From positions 1-58,616 of the forward strand of contig JAKQEQ010000067.1 of NCBI GenBank assembly GCA_029556545.1: DNA of 58,616 nt. Direction: 5' to 3'. Position 1 is the first letter of the stretch. Each line of letters opens with the position of its first letter. This document shows, in pieces, positions 16,875 through 24,753 of the stretch. Position numbers and translations under genes: made by a program. Origin of the DNA: Candidatus Hydrogenedentota bacterium. Its GTDB lineage: Bacteria > Hydrogenedentota > Hydrogenedentia > Hydrogenedentales > JAGMZX01. The notes under the pieces are model-generated. The model saw only the letters and a list, made by a program, of their open reading frames with translations, was not told the origin of the DNA and searched no databases.

Positions 16875-19049
16875 ATGCGCGTTCTTGTGACCGGCGGCGG
16901 CGGCTATCTCGGGTGTCACCTTGTGCCCATGCTTCTCGAACGGGGCCACACGGTCCGCGTGCTCGATCGCTTCTGCTTTGGCCGGGCGGCCCTCGAAGCA
17001 ATCGCGGGGCAAAGCCGTTGCGAGGTGCTCGAAGGCGACGTGCGGCGGCTTCAGGAACACCCCGGCCTCCTGGACAACGTCGAGGCCGTCGTGCATCTTG
17101 CGGGACTGGCCAACGACCCCTCGTGCTATCTGGACGAGGACATGGCCTTCGATATCAACGTCGAGAGCACGGTCGAACTCGCGCGACAGGCCCTCGAGCG
17201 CGGCGTCCGCCGCTTCGTCTTCGCCTCGTCGGTAAGCGTTTACGGCCACGGCGTCTTCGATATCGTGGACGAGCAGAGCGCGGCGCGGCCCGTCTCGACC
17301 TTCGCGCGCACGAAACTCGCCGCCGAGGAGGCGCTCCTCGAACTACGCGAGGGAGATTTCGAGCCCGTCGTCTCGCGCGCGGCCACGTTGTTCGGCTGGT
17401 CGCCCCGGATGCGCTTCGACCTCGCCATCAACCAGATGGTCGCGACCGCCGTCCGCGAGGGGGCCATCGAGGTGCGCGGCGGCGGCAACCAGTGGCGGCC
17501 TTTCCTGCACGTGCGCGACGCGGCCCGGGCGATGGCGCTCCTGATCGAAGCGCCGCGCGAACAGGTCAGCGGCGAGGTATTCAACGTCGGTTGCGACGAG
17601 TTCAACGTTCGCGTGATGGACCTTGCGGAGCGCGTGGCGCGCGCCATCGGGGACGTGCGCCTCGACCGCGCAAATGACGATGAGGACCTGCGCCGCTGCC
17701 GCATCCGCTTCGCGAAAATCCGGGATCGCCTCGGCTTCACCCCCGAGTACACTATAGACGACGGCATCGCCGAGGTGCGCGCGCGCCTCGAAGACCCCGC
17801 GATTGATCCCGCCGCGCCCATCTACGCGAACGCGACCCGCCTCAAGGAATTGCGCGCGATCCCGGCGGAGGCCGGCGGCGAACCCATCGCCGCGCGCTTC
17901 ATCCCCCTGTCGAAGCCCAGTCTCGGCCCCGAGGAAGAGGAGGCGGTCCTGCGCGCGCTCCGCTCAGGCTGGCTGACCTCCGGACCGCAGATCGCCGCCT
18001 TCGAACGCGCCTTCGCGGATACCGTGCGCGCGCCGCGCGCCATCGCGGTGTCGTCCTGCACGGCGGCGCTGCACCTCGGGCTCGTGGCCCTCGGCGTGCG
18101 GCCCGGCGACGAAGTGATCACCTCACCTATCAACTGGGCCTCGACCGGCAACACCATCCTCAATATGGGCGCGAAGATCGTCTTCGTCGACGTGGATCCG
18201 GCCACGCTCAATCTCGACCCGGCCCAACTCGAACAGGCCGTCACCGAGCGCACGCGCGTCGTCATGCCCGTTCACATGGCCGGTCATCCCTGCGACATGG
18301 ACGCCGTCCGCGCGATTGCCGCCCGGCACGGACTGCCCGTCCTCGAAGACGCCGCCCACGCCCTCGGCGCCGCGTATAAGGGCCGCCCCATCGGCGCGTT
18401 CGACAACCTCGCCTGCTTCAGTTTCTACGCCATCAAGAACATCACCACCATGGAAGGCGGCATGATCACGCTGCGGGACGAGGAATACGAGAAGACGCTG
18501 CGCCTGCTCGCCGCCAACGGCATGAGCGCCACTGCCTGGGACCGCTACTCGCGCAGCGCCGTCGCCGCGCCTCCCGAAGTCGTGCTGCCGGGCTACAAAT
18601 ACGTCCTGAACAACGTCGGCGCGGCGATGGGCCTCGAACAGATCAAGAAATTCCCCGCGTTCAAGGCCGCGCGCGCGCGACTCGCCATGATGTACCGCGA
18701 GGTGCTCGGGGAAGTCGAGGAGATCATCCTGCCCGAGGCGCGCGGCGACATCGAGCACGCCTGGCACCTCTTCATCATCCGCCTGCGGCTCGATAGACTC
18801 GCCAAGAACCGCAACGAGATCGCGCACGCGCTTCGCCGCGAAAACATCGGTACGGGCGTGCACTTCCACGGCCTGCACCTGCACCAGTACTACCGCGAAC
18901 GCCTCGGCATGAAGCCCGAAGACTGCCCCAACGCCACGCGCGTATCCCACGAAATCATCTCCCTCCCGCTCCATCCCCAACTCACCGAAAAAGACATGCG
19001 CGACATCGTCGCAGCCCTCAAGAAAGTCCTCGCCCACGCCGTCAGATGA
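16875..19049 (+). CDS. Fused NAD-dependent epimerase and DegT-type aminotransferase
   Basis: A 724-residue two-domain enzyme. Residues 1 to about 335 form an extended short-chain dehydrogenase: the nucleotide-binding GGGGYLGCH, the FASSVSVYG segment and a conserved FARTK at 142-146, where most relatives have Tyr in place of Phe. Residues from about 342 form a DegT/DnrJ/EryC1 PLP-dependent sugar aminotransferase (opening IPLSKPSLGPEEEEAVLRAL, VSSCTAALHLGL, a DAAHALGA segment, and the PLP lysine K521 in FYAIKNITTMEGG). The pair would convert an NDP-sugar to an amino sugar for cell-surface glycans. The start at 16875 directly precedes MRVLVTGGGG. No glycan cluster surrounds it. Confidence 0.85.
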   Translation: MRVLVTGGGGYLGCHLVPMLLERGHTVRVLDRFCFGRAALEAIAGQSRCEVLEGDVRRLQEHPGLLDNVEAVVHLAGLANDPSCYLDEDMAFDINVESTVELARQALERGVRRFVFASSVSVYGHGVFDIVDEQSAARPVSTFARTKLAAEEALLELREGDFEPVVSRAATLFGWSPRMRFDLAINQMVATAVREGAIEVRGGGNQWRPFLHVRDAARAMALLIEAPREQVSGEVFNVGCDEFNVRVMDLAERVARAIGDVRLDRANDDEDLRRCRIRFAKIRDRLGFTPEYTIDDGIAEVRARLEDPAIDPAAPIYANATRLKELRAIPAEAGGEPIAARFIPLSKPSLGPEEEEAVLRALRSGWLTSGPQIAAFERAFADTVRAPRAIAVSSCTAALHLGLVALGVRPGDEVITSPINWASTGNTILNMGAKIVFVDVDPATLNLDPAQLEQAVTERTRVVMPVHMAGHPCDMDAVRAIAARHGLPVLEDAAHALGAAYKGRPIGAFDNLACFSFYAIKNITTMEGGMITLRDEEYEKTLRLLAANGMSATAWDRYSRSAVAAPPEVVLPGYKYVLNNVGAAMGLEQIKKFPAFKAARARLAMMYREVLGEVEEIILPEARGDIEHAWHLFIIRLRLDRLAKNRNEIAHALRRENIGTGVHFHGLHLHQYYRERLGMKPEDCPNATRVSHEIISLPLHPQLTEKDMRDIVAALKKVLAHAVR

Positions 19050-19075
19050 CCGGTGGAGTGGCGGCCCTTGCGCCC

Positions 19076-19215
19076 TCAAGCCATTCCCGGACAGAACCCG
19101 TCTTCCGTGGCATCACCCGGACAATAATGACAGCCGCCGGAGTTGAAGAACTGGATGACCCGCAGGAGTTCCGTCAAGACGATCTTCCAGTCCGGCCCGG
19201 AAGGCAATACTCCCC
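19076..19215 (-). pseudogene. Truncated dockerin-like C-terminus of a surface protein
   Basis: The minus strand carries the end of a reading frame with PSGPDWKIVLTELLRVIQFF, a NSGGCHYCPGD stretch and a final EDGFCPGMA before a stop. This matches the two C-terminal modules of the protein at 37406-40450. Upstream of the module the frame has no continuing homology and runs into the phage-like element. The rest of the host gene is not seen on the far side of the element, so this is a remnant. Confidence 0.7.
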
Positions 19216-19276
19216 CACACCGACGATCACGCACCTTGCCGAGCCAAGTTACCGCACCCCAACAACTTACCGCCAC

Positions 19277-19303
19277 TTGAAAAAAAAAAAAATGGTGTAC
19301 ACT
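19277..19303 (+). promoter_or_regulatory. Weak promoter candidate at the left end of the phage-like element
   Basis: TTGAAA at 19277-19282 and TACACT at 19298-19303 are separated by 15 bases, mostly a run of A. The spacing is short, but this is the only promoter-like pair before the first gene of the element. Confidence 0.3.
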
Positions 19304-19339
19304 GGAGAGTAGATTAGGGACAATATGGAGGGATTACCA

Positions 19340-19729
19340 ATGTCCAATCGCAAACGCTACGCCCGACCAGAAGACATCAAGTACCTACTCTTCCCAACCG
19401 ACTGGTTTGACTACCACTCTGACCCAACCACACACCCCACTTACCACGACGAACTAGAACAGAACCTCGCCGCACACCGAAGACGACTCGCCCTCCTCGT
19501 CTACCTGCAGTTTTGGGCCGCAACCCTCCTCACCGACTGCGAACGCCGCGCCATACTCTCACACTACTTCGAGGCCCTTGCCCTCAGAACAATCGCCCAA
19601 CACGACGGAAAACAGCCATCCAGCGTCATGCGCGCATGCCGCCGTGCCGAGCGCAAGCTCCGCCAACAAGCACGCCACGACGACATGTTCCCACTCGCCC
19701 GCACCCTTGGCTACGGATCCTACTCGTAG
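19340..19729 (+). CDS. Sigma-70 region-4-like DNA-binding protein of the phage-like element
   Basis: A 129-residue basic protein. Its C-terminal half (LTDCERRAILSHYFEALALRT, then IAQHDGKQPSSVMRACRRAERKL) has the layout of sigma-factor region 4: a helix, a conserved ERRAI turn and a helix-turn-helix. Region 2 is absent, so it cannot be a complete sigma factor. It could be a phage regulator of the ArpU/late-gene type. The start at 19340 is preferred over the ATG at 19325 because GGAGGG lies in between at the right distance. Confidence 0.55.
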   Translation: MSNRKRYARPEDIKYLLFPTDWFDYHSDPTTHPTYHDELEQNLAAHRRRLALLVYLQFWAATLLTDCERRAILSHYFEALALRTIAQHDGKQPSSVMRACRRAERKLRQQARHDDMFPLARTLGYGSYS

Positions 19730-19762
19730 CCTCACACCCCCACACACTACGAGTGTCACCCT

Positions 19763-19870
19763 ATGGCCATTCTATGCCCAATCGCCAAATTCTTCGGCTT
19801 CGCCGCCCTTTGGGTCGCCGCCCTCATTTTTCACCACCTTGTCAAACGCCTGAGGTCCCGACGAATGTAG
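19763..19870 (+). CDS. Possible 35-residue single-pass membrane peptide
   Basis: A short frame with a hydrophobic stretch (FFGFAALWVAALIF) followed by a basic tail (KRLRSRRM). It could be a small holin-like or membrane peptide of the element, given the lysin gene further on. There is no clear ribosome binding site, so the call is tentative. Confidence 0.3.
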   Translation: MAILCPIAKFFGFAALWVAALIFHHLVKRLRSRRM

Positions 19871-19912
19871 GCCCGAGTGCAACACACCACCCTATAAAGG
19901 TGGAGACCACTC

Positions 19913-20722
19913 ATGCAAACTCTCTACACCAAAGGCCACGCCCGCGTCGGCATACTCCTCGACGACGAGGACGCCGAACGCCTGAAACCCCACCGCCTCT
20001 ACTTCTACCCCAAAAAGTCCCGCTACCCCATCGTCCGACTGCGCAATAGGCGCACCATTTCCGTCCACCGCTTCGTACTCAACCTCCCCTACCGCGACGG
20101 CAAAACCGTCGACCACCGCAACCATGATCCCCTCGACAACCGCAAGGCCAACCTCCGAATCTGCACCGCATCCCTCAACCTCCTGAACATGCGCAAACAC
20201 TCCGACCGCCCCATCGGCGTATCCCCCGACCGCAACGCCTATCAGACCCAATTCAGTTCCAACAACTTCGACCTCAGGCTACGCTTCCAAGACCCCACTC
20301 TTGCAGCCATCGCCTACGACACCGCAAAACGCGCACTCGGTATCCCCGAACTCTCCTACAACTTCCCCACCCTCGCCGGTGAAACCCTCGCAACCAATCA
20401 CGGCCTCCCCCGCCAACGCTGCGAACGCATAGCCAAAGCCTACACCCCCCTATGGCGCATCTTCGCATCCCAGCCCCCCTATGCCAAGCGTCGCGCAACA
20501 TGGCGCCTCCACTACTACACCATCACCCTCGACCCCGAAGCCCAACGCCTCGAAATCCGATTCAAAGCACGCCTTCTCGGCGTCGGCGGCATGCCCAACG
20601 ACCACGACGACATAGCCTGGCCCCACAGACCCGACGCCGCACGATGGTGGCACATCGTCGACAAGCTCCACGCCGGTCTCCGCCCCCGTCGCGTCAAAAA
20701 CCCCGAAAGGAACAACCCGTGA
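19913..20722 (+). CDS. HNH endonuclease with AP2-like DNA-binding domain
   Basis: A 269-residue protein. The HNH_3-type nuclease motif spans residues 52-83: H52 in SVHRFV, the DHRNHDPLDNRKANLR core with D67, H68 and N76, followed by a LNLLNM helix. Residues 98-150 form an AP2-like domain (IGVSPDRNAYQTQF, then AAIAYDTAKRALG). This is the classic layout of phage-borne homing-type endonucleases. The last 115 residues are unlike the usual family and end in a basic tail. The start follows GGTGGAGA. Phages often use such enzymes near the terminase to process packaged DNA or to spread. Confidence 0.8.
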   Translation: MQTLYTKGHARVGILLDDEDAERLKPHRLYFYPKKSRYPIVRLRNRRTISVHRFVLNLPYRDGKTVDHRNHDPLDNRKANLRICTASLNLLNMRKHSDRPIGVSPDRNAYQTQFSSNNFDLRLRFQDPTLAAIAYDTAKRALGIPELSYNFPTLAGETLATNHGLPRQRCERIAKAYTPLWRIFASQPPYAKRRATWRLHYYTITLDPEAQRLEIRFKARLLGVGGMPNDHDDIAWPHRPDAARWWHIVDKLHAGLRPRRVKNPERNNP

Positions 20723-20862
20723 AAACACTCCAAATCCCCTTGTCCGAGTCGAACTGGCAGCAAATACAGCGCCTTGCCGCCGTCACCGGCGTCGACCCGC
20801 TTCACTACGCGATCACCGTCCTTATCCGACACCTTGAAACCACCACCCGACACTGGAACTAA
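20719..20862 (+). CDS. Small hypothetical protein, possible short DNA-binding or ribbon protein
   Basis: A 47-residue frame with GTG start overlapping the HNH stop (GTGA), with AAAGGA upstream. It reads KTLQIPLSESNWQQIQRLA and continues with a helical segment, a pattern like small ribbon-helix-helix repressors (a strand, then two helices). The call rests on pattern only. Confidence 0.45.
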   Translation: MKTLQIPLSESNWQQIQRLAAVTGVDPLHYAITVLIRHLETTTRHWN

Positions 20863-20876
20863 GGAATCACCAACCC

Positions 20877-21401
20877 ATGATCAATATCCTCGAATTCCTC
20901 AAGCGACTCATCGGAATCAACACCCTACCCGACATCGCCCTCACCTTCCACGCCTCGTTCGGCGACCGCCTCGTCAACGGCTCCAAGCGCGAAACCGCCG
21001 TCGCTCTCCTCGTCGAAGACCTGACCGCCCATTATGCGATTATTGCGGACCTGTATTTGCGGAAGCCGTCTCTGGACGGGGATACCAAGCTTCAGAGCGG
21101 TTGGCTCGATGACATGCTGAAGGCGCGGCAGCGCACACGAGAAATCCTCAAGATATTCCTCGACCTCGACGACCCCGACGCACTCAAGGCCGTCGACCTC
21201 GCAGCCGTCTATCAGTACCTTTCCGAACTTGCCCCGGACCCGCGCGACAAGGCCCACTTCTACCGCAGACGCCGCAAAGACGCCCGGCAGCCCGAACCCG
21301 CCGCACTCCCCACCCAAGCCCGCACCGACGATCAGGCCGTGCAAGACCTGCTCCCTGATGTACAGGAAAGGGAGCCGTCTCTGGACCTTAACCACTACTA
21401 G
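20877..21401 (+). CDS. Hypothetical protein of the phage-like element
   Basis: A 174-residue protein with two predicted helical regions (residues 30-60 and 78-120) and a basic, disordered C-terminal third. The start at 20877 follows AAGGA. No family is recognised. The DNA between about 21040 and 21130 is richer in G than the rest of the element, and a 14-base sequence (AGCCGTCTCTGGAC) occurs twice in the gene, at about 21065 and 21373. Both points suggest patchwork sequence. Confidence 0.55.
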   Translation: MINILEFLKRLIGINTLPDIALTFHASFGDRLVNGSKRETAVALLVEDLTAHYAIIADLYLRKPSLDGDTKLQSGWLDDMLKARQRTREILKIFLDLDDPDALKAVDLAAVYQYLSELAPDPRDKAHFYRRRRKDARQPEPAALPTQARTDDQAVQDLLPDVQEREPSLDLNHY

Positions 21402-21413
21402 GAGCAACCACCA

Positions 21414-21713
21414 ATGCGAGCAATCGAAGCCATCATGGGACAAGGCAAAAACATGGGCGACATCAAGCCCGAACACGCCTGCTACGACCTGCCCCCCAAA
21501 AAACGCACCCCAAAATACCTCACCCGCGAATTCTTCCAACTCCCCCGCGTCGAGGCCATGCTCAACACCCTCATTTCCGTCATCAAGGAAATCGACCAAT
21601 GGCACCTCGAACACACAACCAACGAGGAAAACCCCCGAGGCATCCACTGCAAGCAACTTGAAGACCTCATCAAGCAAATCCGACGCATCCGATCCCACGC
21701 AGGACGAAATTGA
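21414..21713 (+). CDS. Hypothetical 99-residue protein of the phage-like element
   Basis: A small protein, with a moderately charged N-terminal half and two helices at residues 46-66 and 79-95 (QLPRVEAMLNTLISVIKEID and KQLEDLIKQIRRIRS). AGGAG precedes the start at 21414. It sits directly before the replication initiator gene, with the stop close to the next start. No family recognised. Confidence 0.5.
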   Translation: MRAIEAIMGQGKNMGDIKPEHACYDLPPKKRTPKYLTREFFQLPRVEAMLNTLISVIKEIDQWHLEHTTNEENPRGIHCKQLEDLIKQIRRIRSHAGRN

Positions 21714-21715
21714 CC

Positions 21716-22635
21716 ATGGCCACACACATGATCTACCGCACCGTCTCACCAACAATCTGGAACAGTCCCACGTTCCACTACCTGCTTCACCACGAGCAGG
21801 TTACCATGCTCTGCCTCCTCACCCACAGCCAGCTGAAAAGGTTCGGACTTCTCTCCATATTCCCCGACGAACTCGGCCACATCACCCGCCAAACCAAGAA
21901 TCAAGTCCTCGGCGTCCTCGCTACCCTCGAACGCCACCGTATCATCGAATGGGACCCCAAGGCCCCCATGGTCGCCTTCCCCAAGTACTTCCGCTACAAC
22001 GCCATCGAGACCATCAGCGAACTCGCCCTTGCTGCCCGTCAACTCCCGCTCCTACCCAAGTCCACTGTCCGCGACCGCCAGACAGACCGCTTCGTCGCCC
22101 ACATCAACACCAGACCCCCAAAAATCAGAAATGCCGCCAAGCGCATCTTCCCCGACTTGCCAATCATGAGTGCAACACCTCTCCGCACTCCTACACGCGC
22201 ACACGCGGGCCCGCCCGCGTCTGTCTCTGTCTCTGATCCTGTTTCTGATCCTGTCCCTGTCTCCAAGACCTACGAACTCGGTGGCCCCGGCGACGAAGCA
22301 AGCGTCGACGGCGCCATCACCCGGCACCGCCCCCTCCACTCCGATGACTACCTCCAGGCCTTCTGGGCCGCATACCCCAGAAAGCAGCAGCACATGAAAG
22401 CCGCCCAAGCCTGGACCAAGCTCAACCCCGACACCGACACCGCACTCGCTATCCTCGACGCCGTCACCGCATGGGCGCGCTCACGACAGTGGCGCACCCA
22501 AAACGGTCGCTTCATCCCCCTTGCCCACAACTTCCTGCTCAACCACGTTTGGGAAGACGACCCCGGACCCCCGACAACATCGCCGAATCCAACAACCCCG
22601 ACCAAACCCCCGACCCCAACAAGCCCACATTCTAA
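21716..22635 (+). CDS. Phage replication initiator-like protein (apparent frameshift near 22561)
   Basis: The N-terminal part contains a winged-helix-like segment (LLSIFPDELGHITRQTKNQVLGVLATLERHRIIEWDPKAPMVAFPKYF). The C-terminal segment, AFWAAYPRKQQHMKAAQAW followed by RFIPLAHNFLLNHVWEDD, is the signature of DnaT/O-like replication proteins that recruit the host helicase. The open frame does not stop but runs on to 23689 through two other genes. After the CCCC run at 22561-22564 the plus-one frame gives a natural-looking tail PRTPDNIAESNNPDQTPDPN ending KPTF and a TAA at 22633-22635, 20 bases before the next start. A missing C there, real or from sequencing, is the simplest explanation. The start is ATG at 21716 with AGGA upstream. 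Confidence 0.7.
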
Positions 22636-22655
22636 CCTCAGGAGAAACCAATACC

Positions 22656-23192
22656 ATGGCCTTGCCCGATATGCCATCCACATTCACAACCCGGGAAACC
22701 CTCCGCATCGGCGGCGGCTACAACGCCCCAGAAGAGGGCATTTCGCCAGCCGGAGGCCTCGATATCGACGGAACCGGAAATCTCGCCACAAACGGCGACG
22801 TCACCATCGACGGCGACCTCAGCGCCGCAAACATCGCCGCCGGCCAGTGGGCCCCCACCTGCACCAACGTCGCCAACTGCGACAGCTTCGCAAACCAGAT
22901 CGGCTACTACCACCGCATCGGCACCTGGGTCGTCTTCTCCCTCTACGTCGCCGTCACCCCAACCGCCGCAAGCACCGCCACCTCCTTCCGCTTCTCGCTC
23001 CCCATCCCCTCAAACTTCGCCAGCACGCGACAAATGCACGCCGCCGGAGCATTCCGAAGGGCCACCGAATACAACGCCGTCTTCTGCGACGCCGACACCA
23101 CCAACGACGAGGGCATCGTCCAATTCGTCACCGCCGCCAGCACCAGCACTCACGCCGTCCACCTCACCGGCTTCTACGCCATCATCGCCTAA
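22656..23192 (+). CDS. Phage tail-fibre or receptor-binding-like protein
   Basis: A 178-residue protein. The N-terminal part is Gly/Asp-rich (IDGTGNLATNGDVTIDGDLSA), the type of repeat seen in phage fibres, and the C-terminal 125 residues match a common phage domain: WAPTCTNVANCDS, then YHRIGTWVVFSLYVAVTPT, FSLPIPSNFASTRQ and a final ATEYNAVFC-type strand. Such domains sit at the tips of tail fibres or spikes and bind host surfaces. AGGAG lies 12 bases before the ATG. The family assignment comes from recalled patterns, not a search. Confidence 0.6.
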   Translation: MALPDMPSTFTTRETLRIGGGYNAPEEGISPAGGLDIDGTGNLATNGDVTIDGDLSAANIAAGQWAPTCTNVANCDSFANQIGYYHRIGTWVVFSLYVAVTPTAASTATSFRFSLPIPSNFASTRQMHAAGAFRRATEYNAVFCDADTTNDEGIVQFVTAASTSTHAVHLTGFYAIIA

Positions 23193-23201
23193 GGAGACCC
23201 C

Positions 23202-23618
23202 ATGGCTACCTACGCAACCGAAGAAGACGTCCGACTCTGGCTACAGGCCACCGACAACGTCCAGGTCACCAGCGACCTCATCACAGCCGCCTTGAACGCC
23301 GCGCACGGCCTCATACTCGACCGACTCGCCGACGCCGCCTTCGCAGGCGACCCGCCCATCCCCCTCGTACTCGGCGAGGCCACGCTCGCCGGGGCCTTCG
23401 CCCTCCGCGCTCTCGCCCGCAAGCAGGCCCTCGACCAGATGGACTTCACCATCGGCGGACAGCGCATCAAAAACACCGACCGATTCCACTACCTCATGCA
23501 AGCCGCCAACGAAGCCGAAGAAGCCGCGTGGGCTACCCTGGCCCCCCTGCTCCGCGCCGTCAAACACGTAGCCCCCCTGGGCGTAACCGACTCCGTACCA
23601 GTACTAGGACAGGAGTAA
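23202..23618 (+). CDS. Phage head-tail connector-like protein
   Basis: A 138-residue mainly helical protein that opens MATYATEEDVRLWLQATDNV and continues with a helix-rich core (LNAAHGLILDRLADAA, LAGAFALRALARKQAL), like gp6-type head-completion/connector proteins of siphophages. Preceded by AAGGAG. The lack of a capsid and portal gene nearby is odd for such a gene, so the assignment remains tentative. Confidence 0.4.
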   Translation: MATYATEEDVRLWLQATDNVQVTSDLITAALNAAHGLILDRLADAAFAGDPPIPLVLGEATLAGAFALRALARKQALDQMDFTIGGQRIKNTDRFHYLMQAANEAEEAAWATLAPLLRAVKHVAPLGVTDSVPVLGQE

Positions 23619-23622
23619 CCCT

Positions 23623-24753
23623 ATGCCGCCAGATACCCGATCAGCCAAATGCGCCAAGTGCAACGCCGCCATTGCCGTCCCCATCATGACCGGCATTGTC
23701 GCCCGACTCAACACCGCGCACGCCGTTTGCGACCAATGCGCCCAGGCCCTCGACCGCGCCGTAAGGCTAAGGGCCTTGAAGAATGACATGCAGGACCGAC
23801 GACGAAACCTTACCCGACTCGGACTCCTCTCCCACGCAACCAATCACGACCCCTACTGCTTTTTCGACCACCCAGGAGCCATCGCACGCGCCGAAGCCGA
23901 GAACGCCCACCACTGGGAAGCCCTCGACAACGGTCTCCAGACCCGAAACGCCTTCTTCTGGGGTCCCCCAGGTTCCGGAAAGTCCACGCTCGCCCGCGCT
24001 GTCATCAACCGCGCCCTCGACAACAACCTCACAGCGGCGGAAATCTCCGCCCGAGCCTTCATCAAAACCGCACGCGCTTTTTCCGAAATGCGCACCATGA
24101 CCCTGCTCTTTACCGCCAAAATCCTCCTTCTCGACGACATCGACAAGGCCGAATGGCAGCAGCCCGACGCACTGCCCGCCCTTTGGGAGCTTTTCGACCG
24201 AAGACAGCACCTCCAGACCCTCGTTACTTCCAATCTCAGGCCCCAAATGCTCGTCGCACTCATCCGCGACGCCGCACCGACCAACACAAGCACCGTCGAA
24301 GCCGCTTTTGACCGTTTCAGCCAGTCTTGCTCCTATCTCGAATGCTCCCAAGCCAATTTCCGCGCAAAATCGCAACAATCCGTCGTTCTGCCCGCTCGAA
24401 ACGCCAAAGGAAACGAAAAACCATGCAAAACCCCTTCTACTCCGTCAGGCACGCCCGAAACGCGCTCAAACGCGCCAATCTCGACCACGCAGCCGCTACC
24501 CTCTACCTCGCGCTCTCGGACATCCTCACTTTCGCACTCCGATTCATCCGAAACGCCGACGGCTCCCAGTTCATCCCGCACAACTACCAGATTCCTTCCC
24601 TTTGCTCCACAGCCGTCAGGAAGTGTCACTGCGACGGCCGCGACGTCGGCAAGACCACCGAAATCCTCACAACCGCCCTCTTTCTCGCCGTCACCCGCCC
24701 CCACAAGCAAACACTCCTTGCTTGCCCGTTTCAAGCACATGTTGAAGCCTTGA
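23623..24753 (+). CDS. DnaC-like helicase loader ATPase with zinc finger (overlong frame)
   Basis: The N-terminal part holds a CxxC-x22-CxxC zinc finger (C10, C13, C36, C39). The AAA+ core follows: Walker A GPPGSGKS at 114-121, Walker B ILLLDDID at 167-174, sensor 1 TLVTSNLRP near 199-207 and an AFDRF arginine-finger segment near 228-232. This is the layout of the DnaC/DnaI-type loaders that place the replicative helicase at the origin. The protein should end near residue 250-266. The frame continues as a Ser/Pro/Thr-rich stretch overlapping the terminase gene by 331 bases, most likely because C-rich DNA lacks stop codons. Confidence 0.72.
   Translation: MPPDTRSAKCAKCNAAIAVPIMTGIVARLNTAHAVCDQCAQALDRAVRLRALKNDMQDRRRNLTRLGLLSHATNHDPYCFFDHPGAIARAEAENAHHWEALDNGLQTRNAFFWGPPGSGKSTLARAVINRALDNNLTAAEISARAFIKTARAFSEMRTMTLLFTAKILLLDDIDKAEWQQPDALPALWELFDRRQHLQTLVTSNLRPQMLVALIRDAAPTNTSTVEAAFDRFSQSCSYLECSQANFRAKSQQSVVLPARNAKGNEKPCKTPSTPSGTPETRSNAPISTTQPLPSTSRSRTSSLSHSDSSETPTAPSSSRTTTRFLPFAPQPSGSVTATAATSARPPKSSQPPSFSPSPAPTSKHSLLARFKHMLKP

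Noticed and set aside
22200-22270. Short TCTCTGATCCTG-type repeats in the replication initiator gene, considered as CRISPR-like or origin iterons
   Set aside because: Units are short, irregular and in frame (encoding a Ser-Asp-Pro-Val linker), and there are no spacers; an origin remains only a possibility.
21710-23689. A 659-codon frame read as one replication protein
   Set aside because: Beyond about codon 284 it is an Arg/His/Pro-rich shadow of the fibre and connector genes; best explained by a lost frame near 22561.
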